From Deltaproteobacteria bacterium (GTDB lineage Bacteria > UBA10199 > GCA-002796325 > JACPFF01), in contig JACQUX010000039.1 of NCBI GenBank assembly GCA_016210045.1, positions 1 through 32,972 of the forward strand: a stretch of 32,972 nt of DNA, in the 5' to 3' direction. The notes under the pieces were generated by a model. That model ran no database searches and was not told where the DNA came from. It saw nothing but the letters and a program-made list of their open reading frames with translations. Positions 7,992-17,400 of the stretch are shown here, one piece after another. Made by a program: the position numbers and the translations under genes. Position 1 is the stretch's first letter. Every line of letters begins with the position of its first letter.

Positions 7992-8118
7992 GCGGGTATA
8001 ATTATTTTGCAAATATTATTTTCCATGACTGGCGCAGGTTTGCCGACAGATATCCACAGCACCCGTTGCGGCACGTAACGGGCCATGGTCTAAGTCCATC
8101 ATCAGAAGTGGACGGGCT

Positions 8119-8702
8119 CTTTGAGAACTTGCTGGCTCATCGTTTAGGGAGGCGACCGAACTGATCGCTGATCCCCTGTCAGGAAGTCATCGCGTGACAC
8201 CCGAGCCGTAGTTGCCAAGCCGCAGTGATGTGGCCGGGGCTGCGGGGGCTGCACCAGGGAGAGCGTCGGGACTGAAGGGATCAGGATACAACGGGCGAAA
8301 CATCAGAATGGGGGTCGAAAGTACCGCAAGGGAAACGACTATCGCCGCCAAATGGAATCTGCGCAGAGGTCAGTGCGTGGTCCCCTGCAAGGGGGGCTTC
8401 GACAAGCCTGAACGCAGTGGGGTCTGGAAGCGGACTCTATATGTTGGTGGGGAGAAGACCATAGAGATGGGGAATTCCAAGGGAGGAAAGGCGGCAAAAG
8501 TCACGCGTCCCACGTGGCAGAAGTCGTCGGCTGCCGGGGTGGGTAGAAACCTTCGTAGCGGGGCCCCTCGGGGAAGACCGAGGGAAGCTAACTGCAAGGA
8601 AGGATGCGGCCCCGAAATGGGGTTCGACCTGACCCGGCTGCTTGAACAATACTTCGAAGGAACTCGCCCTTTCCTAAGCGATGAGCCAGAGGTTCTCAAG
8701 AG
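8119..8702 (+). ncRNA. Large structured RNA, copy 2 (unidentified family)
   Basis: A diverged second copy, about 584 nt. Closing pairing is again long: 8134-8148 with 8673-8687 is a 15-bp helix with one G-U pair, and CTCTTTGAGAACTT pairs with AGGTTCTCAAGAG. Compared with copy 1, A7251-T7801 becomes G8134-C8687. In the GCCG/CGGC stem, C7432-G7455 becomes T8315-A8338 (GTCG 8314-8317 with CGAC 8336-8339), still enclosing CC-GCAA-GG. In the GAAA hairpin, A7726-T7733 becomes C8612-G8620. One apical region (copy 1 GCAA hairpin near 7684) is replaced by a longer hairpin CCCTCGG/CCGAGGG. The downstream hairpin at 8726 has no T-run, and a membrane-protein gene starts at 8825, so read-through is possible. 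Confidence 0.75.
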
Positions 8703-8725
8703 ACATTGAAGACGTAGGTAGTACA

Positions 8726-8755
8726 GAAGACCTCGGTGAATACACCGGGGTCTTC
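8726..8755 (+). terminator. Hairpin after RNA copy 2, weak terminator
   Basis: A 13-bp stem (8726-8738 with 8743-8755, one G-T pair, loop AATA) occupies the place of copy 1's terminator and keeps the CCTCGGTG core, but only TTCGG-like sequence follows in place of a T-tract. Termination is probably incomplete. Confidence 0.55.
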
Positions 8756-8824
8756 GGCGTTGTTGGTGGCATTATCCGAAATATTGCTTGACGTATAATG
8801 TTCGACTTGCCTAGAGTTCGCGCC

Positions 8825-10207
8825 ATGGCAGACACAACATCCCCGTCACATTCCGAATTAACCCCACACCCGGTGGCCACCGCATTTGCCCCACCAGCGG
8901 AGTCCACAGAAGAAGCGACTTCTCCGGGCGAACATCCGACGATCACCGAACCCGTGATCGCGCAAACTCCGGTTGCAAGTAAGCCAACACAGAAACCACG
9001 ACCGAAACGAACGCGCAACGCCAACGGGAGTACGACACACAAAAATTCCCGCGTCGTCACCAATGTTGCCGTAACGGAAGCGACCGATGCCCCAGTCGAC
9101 CTGCTCGACCGCTTCGAACGTGGCTGGGAAAATTTGAGCACCCGGGTCGGTAGCCAAACGCTCAATGTCGCGATGGTCGCCGGGCTCGTCATCATCATTG
9201 TAATGGCGAACTGGATCACCGCGACGCCCAGCACGCCGGAGCCGGTAGCACGCCCGCTGACCGCCGCTGTCACCAGCACCACAACGGCAGCGGTTGCAGT
9301 CCCAACTGTCGCCACGACTTCAACGACCGATACAACGGCCGCGACGAACACGCCGAACGATACCGTCACGCTGGCAACGAATGCGGCGGCAACGACTCCC
9401 CCCGCCACTGAGACTGCCACGGCCACCACTACCGCGACCACCGACATTCCGACAGCAGCAGCACCAGCGCCAGCCACGACTCCAACTGCGATCGCATCAG
9501 CTACGGCCACACCCACCGCAACGCCGACGGCCACAGCCAGCGCCACGGTCAGTCTCCCCGTCGCCGCCGCCGTCACGACGGCACCCAGTAATGCGACGGC
9601 CAGTCCGACCGCAGCGACAACGCCGCCGGCCACAGGAACCGACACGGCTCAAGCTGTCGTAACACCGCCGTCCCCTGCCACGTCCACCTCCACAGCAACG
9701 ACTGCGACCACAGTCACACCGGAACCTGTAACAGCCACCGCCGCGACAACAGCCGCTCCCACCGCACAGCCGACGGGCATCAAACTCCAAGCGGGCAATG
9801 CGATCACGGCCGAATTAAATCCGCTGCCGAACGCCACGGAAAACTCCGTCGCCACGGCCGCTGCAAAAACGGCCCCGCCGCCCACGAAAGCTGCGACGAC
9901 ATCAAAACCGACACCGACCAAGACTGTGGCTACACCCGCAGTCAAACGGACCACGAAGGTCGGCGCATCGCGGTATACGCGCGAAATCGCGCGCCTGCGC
10001 CGTGATCGCACCGCGTATGAACAGGAATTGAAGAAATTAGGCGGCGTAAAAGGCCGTCCCGATCCGTTTACCAGCGGTGGACCCAAAGACCTCGACAGCG
10101 AAGCCGCGCGGATGCAATATCATCGGGCGAATACCAGCAGCACCGCAATCCGCACCACCACAATCCACCCAGCCGCCCAACCCCCGGCACCAAAAAAATC
10201 AAAGTAG
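8825..10207 (+). CDS. Thr/Ala-rich single-pass membrane protein, function unknown
   Basis: 460 residues from the ATG at 8825. A hydrophilic N-terminal part (1-110) with a basic KPRPKRTR patch is followed by one transmembrane segment (about 113-132). Then comes a long low-complexity stretch dominated by Thr, Ala and Pro (about 133-350). The C-terminal part is basic and helical, with T-R-E-I-A-R-L-R-R-D-R. The topology suggests a short cytoplasmic head, a long extended (periplasmic or cell-surface) Thr-rich stalk and a basic tip, but orientation is not proven. TATAAT lies at 8795-8800, and TTGACG (8789-8794) with TAGAGT (8813-8818) is an alternative promoter that would give a leaderless message. 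No Shine-Dalgarno is seen. Composition resembles the large secreted protein at 14470-18405. No family recognised. Confidence 0.8.
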   Translation: MADTTSPSHSELTPHPVATAFAPPAESTEEATSPGEHPTITEPVIAQTPVASKPTQKPRPKRTRNANGSTTHKNSRVVTNVAVTEATDAPVDLLDRFERGWENLSTRVGSQTLNVAMVAGLVIIIVMANWITATPSTPEPVARPLTAAVTSTTTAAVAVPTVATTSTTDTTAATNTPNDTVTLATNAAATTPPATETATATTTATTDIPTAAAPAPATTPTAIASATATPTATPTATASATVSLPVAAAVTTAPSNATASPTAATTPPATGTDTAQAVVTPPSPATSTSTATTATTVTPEPVTATAATTAAPTAQPTGIKLQAGNAITAELNPLPNATENSVATAAAKTAPPPTKAATTSKPTPTKTVATPAVKRTTKVGASRYTREIARLRRDRTAYEQELKKLGGVKGRPDPFTSGGPKDLDSEAARMQYHRANTSSTAIRTTTIHPAAQPPAPKKSK

Positions 10208-10237
10208 CTTATTGGCACCTCTAATAATCCAATGATC

Positions 10238-10362
10238 GGGGACCTTGAAGAATGCCCCAGCTGCTAGGCGCCCGCGGATCCGCGACCGGAGCGTACATGG
10301 TAGTACGTGAGGATCGCGGCTCCGTGGGCAACAACGCAGATGGGGTATTATTCGAGGTCCCC
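10238..10362. repeat. 125-nt imperfect palindrome between convergent genes
   Basis: The outer arms GGGGACCTTGAAGAATGCCC (10238-10257) and the complementary arm ending at 10362 pair with only a few mismatches or G-U pairs. Inner arms GCCCGCGGATCCGCGAC and GATCGCGGCTCCGTGGGC also pair. The tip CGTAC-ATGGTA-GTACG is a perfect 5-bp hairpin. The element begins 31 nt after the stop of the Thr/Ala-rich gene and ends exactly at the stop codon of the convergent pgeF-like gene (10363). It could be a bidirectional terminator, a structured RNA end, or a dispersed REP-like element. From memory, similar elements with a GTAC...GTAC tip occur between genes in other deltaproteobacterial genomes; this was not checked. 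Confidence 0.75.
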
Positions 10363-11079
10363 TTACAGTAACGCGATCCAGTTGACTTGCCGTGTACTTC
10401 CCAGCTCATCACGACGGAACGAAGCGAAGTCGCCTTGATGCGTCACCGTGGAGACGTCGGCCGCGCCAATCGCATCGGGCATGATCCCTGACCGCAGCAA
10501 CGCCTGCCACGCCAACGTCGGCAGGTCGAGCTGCCACCGCGTCGCTGCCCCGCGCCCAGTGCGACTGAGTACGCCGGCCGCGATGTCGTGCCCACCGGCC
10601 CGCATCGCCTCGATCACGTGTCGATCGACTTCATACTCCGCGCCACGAATCGCGGGACCAATCGCGGCCTCGATCCGTGCTACCGAGCCACCGAACCGCT
10701 CGCACATCAGCTGCACGGTATTCGCGATCACGCCGGCCGCCAAGCCTCGCCAGCCGGCATGAATCGCCGCCACCACGCCACGCACCGGCTCATACAGCAA
10801 CAGCGGCACGCAATCCGCCGTGCGGACCATGCACACGACTCCAGGTGTCGCCGTGACAAAGGCATCGGCCACCAAGACCATGCGTGGCAATGGCGGCGTC
10901 AGATCCATCGCGATCGGACTATGCACTTGTCGAGTGGTAGGAATAGACCACGAGTCCTCGTGCGCATTCCGCAAATACGCCTCCACACTCACACCGCGCG
11001 TCCCAAAGCCATGGCACACCGGCCTCCCGGACCAACGCGCATATTGATACACGCGTCGCCGCTGCAGCAGCGTCGGCAT
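10363..11079 (-). CDS. pgeF: PgeF/YfiH family (polyphenol oxidase-like, purine nucleoside-active)
   Basis: 238 residues from the ATG at 11079. Family motifs are R-Q-V-H-S, T-A-D-C-V-P-L-L-L and H-A-G-W-R-G-L, with the Cys and His residues that form the metal site of the former laccase-domain (DUF152) family. Members are linked to adenosine/inosine phosphorolysis and deamination and to peptidoglycan editing in E. coli; which applies here is unknown. An upstream start at 11184 is possible but would overlap the end of the rluD-like gene and add a basic, non-conserved leader, so 11079 is preferred. It lies 85 nt after the rluD-like gene on the same strand, a common pairing in Gram-negative genomes. 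Confidence 0.87.
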   Translation of the reverse strand: MPTLLQRRRVYQYARWSGRPVCHGFGTRGVSVEAYLRNAHEDSWSIPTTRQVHSPIAMDLTPPLPRMVLVADAFVTATPGVVCMVRTADCVPLLLYEPVRGVVAAIHAGWRGLAAGVIANTVQLMCERFGGSVARIEAAIGPAIRGAEYEVDRHVIEAMRAGGHDIAAGVLSRTGRGAATRWQLDLPTLAWQALLRSGIMPDAIGAADVSTVTHQGDFASFRRDELGSTRQVNWIALL

Positions 11080-11164
11080 GACGAGATGCGCGCGCCACAA
11101 CGGTGCAACGCGGGCCGCTGGTCGGCGTCGCCCGGATGGCTTGCGGATCCCCGATGCCACGGAT

Positions 11165-12133
11165 TTATGTCGTGGACTCAACACAGCCTCGTAATTGTCG
11201 ACTCAGCCATTCCAGATCATCGGGCAACGGCGCGCTCCATGTCATGGCTTGGCCGGTGCTCGGATGGACCAACTGCAACCGCCACGCATGCAATGCCGGA
11301 CGATCCAACTCGCGCCCATAGGCCTGCCACGATTTCGGCAGCCGGGTGACACTCCGCGTCCCGCCGTACACCGGATCTCCCAACAGCGGATGCCCCACGG
11401 CCGCAAAGTGGACGCGAATTTGGTGCGTCCGCCCGGTCGCCAAATCGATTTCGACGCACGTCGCATGTTCCGCGAAACGCTCCCGCACGCGCCACCGCGT
11501 ACACGCGCTCCGCCCGCGACGCGCATGGGTCGACATCCGCTTGCGATCCGTCGGATGCCGCCCGATCGGCAGTTCAATGACCCCTTCCGCCGCGACGTGT
11601 CCATAGCAGAGCGCAATATACGTCTTGCGCACGACGCGCGTCGCAAACTGTTCAACTAAGTGCCGATGCGCCGCTGCCGTGCGAGCGACGACCATCACGC
11701 CCGACGTCCCTTGGTCCAAACGATGCACAATCCCGGGGCGGGAGACTTCGCCATCCACCGGCAATGCACCGTAGCGCGCCACCAACGCGTTGACCAATGT
11801 CCCATGCGGACGTCCCGCACCCGGATGCACGACTAATCCGGCCGGTTTGTTGATCACGACCAACGCGGCGTCTTCATAGAGGACATCCAACGACATCGGC
11901 TGCGCAATGGGAGGATGCGCGACAACGGCAGGCGCCGGCGGCCGACACACAATGCGCTGGCCCGCACGCACTGTCAGTTTGGCCTTGGAGCGGGCGGCAT
12001 CCACCGTCACACTCCCTGCATCGATGGCGCGTTGAATCGCGGTGCGAGAAAATTGAGGCAGTTGGCGCGCTAAGTACCGATCGAGACGTTCACCCGCATC
12101 CGCCGCAGTTACTGTAAAAATCAGATCATTCAC
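11165..12133 (-). CDS. rluD: RluA/RluD family 23S rRNA pseudouridine synthase
   Basis: 322 residues. An S4 RNA-binding domain (about 15-65) is followed by the catalytic domain with I-N-K-P-A-G-L-V-V-H-P, then H-R-L-D-Q-G-T-S-G-V with catalytic Asp140, and G-R-T-H-Q-I-R-V-H further on. This architecture and length are those of RluD, which makes pseudouridines in helix 69 of 23S rRNA; RluC-like specificity cannot be excluded from sequence. The ATG at 12133 precedes the S4 domain directly. It is followed by the pgeF-like gene, matching the common rluD-pgeF order. Confidence 0.9.
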   Translation of the reverse strand: MNDLIFTVTAADAGERLDRYLARQLPQFSRTAIQRAIDAGSVTVDAARSKAKLTVRAGQRIVCRPPAPAVVAHPPIAQPMSLDVLYEDAALVVINKPAGLVVHPGAGRPHGTLVNALVARYGALPVDGEVSRPGIVHRLDQGTSGVMVVARTAAAHRHLVEQFATRVVRKTYIALCYGHVAAEGVIELPIGRHPTDRKRMSTHARRGRSACTRWRVRERFAEHATCVEIDLATGRTHQIRVHFAAVGHPLLGDPVYGGTRSVTRLPKSWQAYGRELDRPALHAWRLQLVHPSTGQAMTWSAPLPDDLEWLSRQLRGCVESTT

Positions 12134-12278
12134 GGTCGTTGGTTAAAGCACATCGGCGGTGATTGCGACACTCCGAACACGGTGCACGGCTTTCTGCTGC
12201 GGAGCGCGATGCTCCCTCCTCGGTCGCATCGCGATCATCGCTACCGCGGGCCACGGCTCCGCTGCCGCTTCGCCGCCC

Positions 12279-12872
12279 TTACTCCCGCTCCACATGCCAG
12301 CGGCTGGCGTCAACGACGGTCAAAAAAGGTTGCCATTCGGTATAGCGATACCGACGGGCACCGAGATCGAAAAACGGGAGCGACGTGGGACGATACGGTT
12401 TGCGCAACAACCGCATTCCCGCCTCGTCGGGAGTAAACCCGCCCTTGCGCCGATTACAGTGATGACAACTCGTGACCACATTCTCCCACGTCGTCCGCCC
12501 CCCTTGGCTGCGGGGCACGACGTGATCGAGATTGAGGTGTTCACTGGAAAGATGTCGGCAGCAATACTGGCACTGATATTTGTCGCGCAGCAAAATATTA
12601 CGCCGCGAAAAACGGATCCCGCGACGCGGGATGCGGTCATAGGCCACGAGCAATACGACGCGGGGGATGCGGATGAAACATCCGACCAGACCTAAACTTT
12701 CGTGATGCGAATCGGGATCGAGACTGCGCCAATGTTCGAAGGAAAACGTGCGATAACTGCGGTCGACCGCGCGGACAATGCCTTGATAGAGCATGCACAT
12801 CGCGCGCTGCAGCGTCGTGACGTGCACCGGGAAATACGCACTATTCAAAACCAGGACATCACTCGCGATCAT
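12279..12872 (-). CDS. HNH endonuclease family protein
   Basis: 197 residues. The C-terminal half holds an HNH fold with C-Q-Y-C, then L-N-L-D-H-V-V-P-R-S, G-G-x-x-T-W-E-N-V-V and C-H-H-C-N-R-R-K-G. Two CxxC pairs bind structural zinc, and the DH...N...H residues form the metal-dependent nuclease site. The N-terminal V-L-N-S-A-Y-F-P-V segment is typical of a widespread chromosomal HNH family of unknown substrate, not of an intron or phage enzyme. Start ATG 12872 has GAGG 4 nt upstream and a well-placed promoter at 12889-12918. The 145 nt between this stop and rluD show nothing recognisable. Confidence 0.87.
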   Translation of the reverse strand: MIASDVLVLNSAYFPVHVTTLQRAMCMLYQGIVRAVDRSYRTFSFEHWRSLDPDSHHESLGLVGCFIRIPRVVLLVAYDRIPRRGIRFSRRNILLRDKYQCQYCCRHLSSEHLNLDHVVPRSQGGRTTWENVVTSCHHCNRRKGGFTPDEAGMRLLRKPYRPTSLPFFDLGARRYRYTEWQPFLTVVDASRWHVERE

Positions 12873-12888
12873 ATGTCCTCTAGGGACT

Positions 12889-12918
12889 ATCGTACAAAAT
12901 TCGTGCCGCGCCTGTCAA
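12889..12918 (-). promoter_or_regulatory. Sigma70-type promoter of the HNH gene
   Basis: On the minus strand TTGACA (12918-12913), an 18-nt spacer, then TACGAT (12894-12889). The expected start of transcription near 12882 gives a leader of about 10 nt that includes the GAGG ribosome site. Confidence 0.65.
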
Positions 12919-12973
12919 TCAGGGGCTTGCGATTCGACTGGCTTTCGCGCGTGGCTTTTCCTATGGAGCGGTC

Positions 12974-14473
12974 ATGTTGCCACCAACGGCGGGAGTCTTT
13001 CCGTTTCTTCATGGCGTGTATCCGGAGATGTACCGTCGACGTCCTTGGACGATGCGGCAGTATGCCGGATTCGGCACTGCGACGGAGTCAAATCAGCGGT
13101 ATCGGTATCTGTTGGCTCAAGGCGTGACTGGCCTCTCGATCGCGTTCGATCTCCCGACGCAGCTCGGGCTGGATGCCGACGATCCGCGGGCCGCAGGCGA
13201 AGTCGGCCGTTCCGGCGTTTCGATCTCGACGTTGGCGGATATGGAGACGCTGTTCGATCAAATCCCGCTCGACCAAGTCTCCACCTCGATGACCATCAAT
13301 GCGACGGCCGCGATCCTACTGGCGATGTATTTAGTAGTTGCAGAACAACGGGGTGTATCGCCCGTCGCGTTGTCCGGCACGGTGCAGAACGACGTGTTGA
13401 AGGAATTCGCCGCGCGCGGCAATTTCATCTATCCGCCCGCCCCTTCGATGCGACTCACGACCGATGTCATCGCCTATAGCGCTACGCACTTGCCGAAATG
13501 GAATCCGATCTCAATTTCCGGCTACCATATGCGCGAAGCGGGTTGCACCGCGGTGCAGGAAGTGGCGTTCACGTTGGCCAACGGATTGGCCTACGTGCAG
13601 GCCGCGGTGGATCGTGGGCTGGAGATCAACGCTATCGGCCCGCGCCTCTCGTTCTTTTTCAATGCCCATAACAACTTTCTGGAAGAAATCGCGAAATTCC
13701 GCGCCGCCCGCAGCTTGTGGGCTGCATTGTTGCGAACACGTTTTCACGCCGACGACGCTGCGTGCCGACTCCGCTTCCACACCCAAACGGCGGGCTCGAC
13801 ACTGACCGCCCAGCAAGTGGGAAACAACATCGTCCGCGTGGCGTATCAGGCGATGGCCGCAGTATTCGGCGGCACGCAGAGCTTGCACACCAACAGTCAA
13901 GACGAGGCGTTGGCGTTGCCGACGGAAATCGCAGCGCGCACGGCGTTGCGCACGCAACAAATCCTGGCCCACGAAACAGGCGTCACAGAATGGGTCGACC
14001 CACTCGCCGGCTCGTACGTCGTGGAGGCACTGACGGAAAAAATCCAACAAGACGCCCGCGTCTATCTGGAGCGGATCCAACAACTCGGCGGAGCGATTGC
14101 GGCGATCGAGTCGGGATTCATCCAACACGAAATCCATCTAGCGGCGTACGCGCACCAACAAGCGGTCGAAGACAAATCAAAACTGGTCGTGGGCGTAAAT
14201 ACGTTGACGACCGAGGAAACCGTGCCAGTCCCCATCTTGAAGATCGATCCACAGATCGAAGTGGCGCAACGGGAACGACTGCGACAATGGCGCACGGCGC
14301 GGGATACCGCGACCACGAACGCTGCATTAGAGCAACTGAAGGCCGGCGCGCTCGGCACGGACAACGTCGTGCCACTGATCGTGGCCAGTGTCCGCGCGCG
14401 GGCCACGCTCGGCGAAATCAGCCACGTGCTGCGCAGTGTCTGGGGCGAATATCAAGAACCGGCGTCGCTCTAG
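12974..14473 (+). CDS. Methylmalonyl-CoA mutase large (catalytic-domain) subunit
   Basis: 499 residues covering the TIM-barrel domain only; the C-terminal B12-binding domain (DxHxxG) is missing, so a separate small subunit must exist elsewhere. Family motifs include [14 protein letters not shown] and [10 protein letters not shown]. Substrate-site residues point to methylmalonyl-CoA rather than isobutyryl-CoA: Tyr43 in N-Q-R-Y-R-Y corresponds to the MCM Tyr, and Arg160 in P-S-M-R is retained (Gln in isobutyryl-CoA mutase). Y184-H185 in S-G-Y-H-M fit the active site. The enzyme interconverts (R)-methylmalonyl-CoA and succinyl-CoA. The N-terminus is about 40 residues shorter than usual. The start has GGAG 7 nt upstream. 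The stop overlaps the stop of the convergent surface-protein gene. Confidence 0.92.
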   Translation: MLPPTAGVFPFLHGVYPEMYRRRPWTMRQYAGFGTATESNQRYRYLLAQGVTGLSIAFDLPTQLGLDADDPRAAGEVGRSGVSISTLADMETLFDQIPLDQVSTSMTINATAAILLAMYLVVAEQRGVSPVALSGTVQNDVLKEFAARGNFIYPPAPSMRLTTDVIAYSATHLPKWNPISISGYHMREAGCTAVQEVAFTLANGLAYVQAAVDRGLEINAIGPRLSFFFNAHNNFLEEIAKFRAARSLWAALLRTRFHADDAACRLRFHTQTAGSTLTAQQVGNNIVRVAYQAMAAVFGGTQSLHTNSQDEALALPTEIAARTALRTQQILAHETGVTEWVDPLAGSYVVEALTEKIQQDARVYLERIQQLGGAIAAIESGFIQHEIHLAAYAHQQAVEDKSKLVVGVNTLTTEETVPVPILKIDPQIEVAQRERLRQWRTARDTATTNAALEQLKAGALGTDNVVPLIVASVRARATLGEISHVLRSVWGEYQEPASL

Positions 14474-17400
14474 CGCGGGATGAAGCTGCAACCACCGCCG
14501 CCAAAGTCGAATCCGCCGACAGGACCGCTCGCCGCATCGCCGCTGACGCCGTCGGGCTGAGACCCTGTATCCTGGTTGGCGGCGGACCCTTCCGGCACAC
14601 CACCTTCTAAGCCCTCGAATCCGACCGTCGGATCACCGACGACCTTCGGGACTTGTTCCCCCGATTCGTTCGGCGGCAACGTGGCAATGGGGGCGTCTGC
14701 TGTTCCGACATAGCCGAACGCGACGATCGACTCATCCGTTGTCGCCGCTGCACCGTTGGACGCGCCGCCTTCCGCACCCTTTCCCGTCATCGTCACTGAC
14801 GCACCATCCGCATCGAGCCCAGTGCCCCCGTTGCCGTCTGGCAATTCCGTTCCACCGGTCCCATTCGTGCCATTGACGCCACTCGAACTACCCCCGACAG
14901 CATCCCCGCCCGTCGTCGTGACCACACTCGTGCCCGATGTGACGACGGCTCCGGTCACTTGCAAATCTTTGCTCACTTGCGCCGTGGATTGACTACAGGC
15001 CCCGCCCGCATCGCAAGTCACGGCCGTTGCGGTCACCGGCCACGCCACGCTGCCGGCCTCGGCATGCGCTGTCGGCAAGAATAAATCCCAGACATTCCAA
15101 CTCGTCGGGACCTCGGCGGGGACATGGAAGGTGGCGGTATTCCCCTGCACTTCGAAATGCTGACTCACATCGCTGCCGTTGGCATCGGTGAATGACCACG
15201 TCGTAGCTAACGTGTCGTCGGTCGGGTCGTTCGTCACTGCTTCGAGCGTAATCAGATTCGTATCCGCGGCCACGGCCGGTGTTTGTAATTGGATAGATGG
15301 CGTTTCGTTCCGATTGCGATGACACACCAGGAGGCTCGCTGCCGCTTTTTCGTCCTGCCGTTTCGTAAATAACGCACAGACTTCGTTCCCGCCGAACTTG
15401 TCCAAGTTGACGATCGTCACCGCGTGCGGGCTGTTGATCGTATATCGGGCGCCCGCACCGATGCCGTCCAATGGCGCCGCGCCGACGAGCGTTTCTCCAG
15501 ACACCGTATGAAGTGTCAGTCCGTCGGCGTTTTCGGCAAGCGTCGCCAAGTGCAACACTGCCTCATCGGCAAAGACGACATGATTTGGCAATTTGCCGCC
15601 ACGACCTTTACTCCCCACCATGGCGCCGACCGCCGCCTTCACCGTCATCGCTTGGCCCGGCTTGGATTCACATTCGAACGTGCCGGCATCAGCAACATCA
15701 GCCTTGCCTGACTTCGGCGACTTGCAGAGCTTTCCATCGCTGCTCATGATGAATGACTTGGCCCCAACACCCGCCTTGTGAATTGCGACCGCAACGCCTT
15801 CCGGCATCGGGCCGATCACATCAGACTCGCAACTCGGAGTCCCGACCACGCCGCTCTCTGCGGCCAATTTCACTACACATTGCACGCGCGCCGTCGGCGC
15901 CGGATGCGTCGCATCGTCCGCGCGAGGACCACCCCGTGGCGATCCGCCGAGCGCTTTGGCAACTGCACTCAGCAATTCGATTTGTATCGTGGAGGCATCG
16001 AGTAGGGTCGTTTGCACCATCGTCTTGGACTCGGAGAACGCGACTGCATCTGCGACATTAGTGAAAGTCTGCGCCACGACTTGCTTGGTGGGTGTACTGA
16101 GGAAGAGATCGAGCCACAGTGCAGCTTTGTCGCAACGCCCCACACCGACGACATCGGAGACGTCGTCAGCGTTCAGATCCCAATCACCGTGCACACTCAA
16201 CAACTGCGCCTCGCCGGGACACGTATGGCTGAGCGGCAATTTCACTAGCGACAATTGGCAATGTGTTACGCCGGCTTCATCGGTTTTTAGTAGAGCTTGC
16301 GCTTCGTCGAGCTGGAAATATTCGTGCGTGCTATAAAAAATCGGCGCGGCACCTTCGCGCGTCACGACACCGCGGATCCCGGCGGGGAAATTCATCTCGC
16401 AGGTAATCGGTTGTATCGGCGTCGGCTGCTGAAATTGCAAAAATTGGAAGGCGTAGGCCATTAATGAGTCGTCCTTGCCGCTCCCAACAGCAAAGAGCGC
16501 GTCTTGCAGCGGATGTACAAACAGCTCTTCCGCCGTAAAGCCATCCGGGAACAGCACGCCACGGGCCTTGGCACAGTCGAACAACGACGATTGACACGTC
16601 GTTGGAGCTGCCCGCGTCGGAGTCGGCGGCATCGTCGTACGGGCAACGGGGCTATCGGTTGCACCACGTTTGCTCCCCGTCGGCGGCACATGCTTTGCGT
16701 CGCGCGTGGAGCCACGGTCGTCGTTGCCAAGCTCGGTTGGGGTATGTCCCTCAGATTTAGAACGCTCAGTAGGGACCTGCCGTTGTGGTGCTGTAACAGC
16801 CGTTTCATGCACGGAGTCTTGAGAGCCACGCGCCGGCGTTTCTCTTTCCGACTGTTTCACGGAACGGGTCGGTTGCTCGGCCGTCGAAGACTGTTCCGTA
16901 CGCATCGAGGGGAGTCCAAGTGCGGGCGAACCATCATCACGACTCGGCTGAGTTTCAGTCACAGAGGCACCAGGGATATCACGCGCCGCAGCGGGCACAG
17001 AAACCTCGGACGCCGGCGTGGACCTGCCGGCAGGGAGCTGCACCCGCTGCGCAGACGGCGGGACCTGTGGCGCTGCACGATGCACTTCAGCGGATGGCGC
17101 AACCGCAGGCTGTTCCGACCGAGTTGGTCCTTGTGCCTCGCTCCGTGCATTTTCGGTGGCGCGCGGCGGCGGCACGGAATCGTGTACCGTTGGGATTGCG
17201 TTCTCGCTCGACGATGTAGAGGTCTCCACCGAGCGTTGCGACGGTGGGGCAGACCTCGGAGAGGCTGCCCCGGCGGCTGGGCGCACCACTTCGGCAGATG
17301 GGGCAGCAGTGGCGGCAGCGGCCGGAGTGGCACGGACGCCACTACTGGGCACCACCGTTTCAGTCGCTCCCGCGCGCGTCGGCGAAACGGTTTCCGTCAA

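Larger units (their letters stand above)
7083..8755 (+). repeat. Tandem duplication of an about 880-nt noncoding unit
   Basis: Two diverged copies lie head to tail, unit 1 from about 7083 to 7871 and unit 2 from about 7966 to 8755. Landmarks are shifted by a constant 883 nt over the first half: TTATCCACAGCGGG at 7100 and 7983, the 5' closing strand at 7236 and 8119, CTGATCCC at 7285 and 8168, GGGATCAG at 7394 and 8277. The offset is 886 at the 3' closing strand, so length is held while sequence has drifted. Drift without a preserved reading frame indicates selection on RNA rather than protein. This fills the gene-free stretch 7033-8824. The units differ too much to be a recent or assembly duplication. 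Confidence 0.85.

Noticed and set aside
7050-8060. Chromosomal origin (oriC)
   Set aside because: There are only two exact DnaA boxes 883 nt apart plus one near-match, no dnaA/dnaN/gyrB neighbours and no box cluster; the boxes move with the RNA copies.
7236-8702. Group II or group I intron
   Set aside because: No domain V-like hairpin, no convincing intron boundary sequences, no reverse transcriptase or homing enzyme frame, and the region ends in an intrinsic terminator.
9250-9780. CRISPR array or tandem DNA repeat
   Set aside because: The repetitive look comes from Thr/Ala codons in a low-complexity protein; no constant repeat length or spacers.
12159-12695. 178-codon + strand frame opposite the HNH gene
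   Set aside because: Antisense shadow of the conserved HNH protein; no motif or ribosome site.
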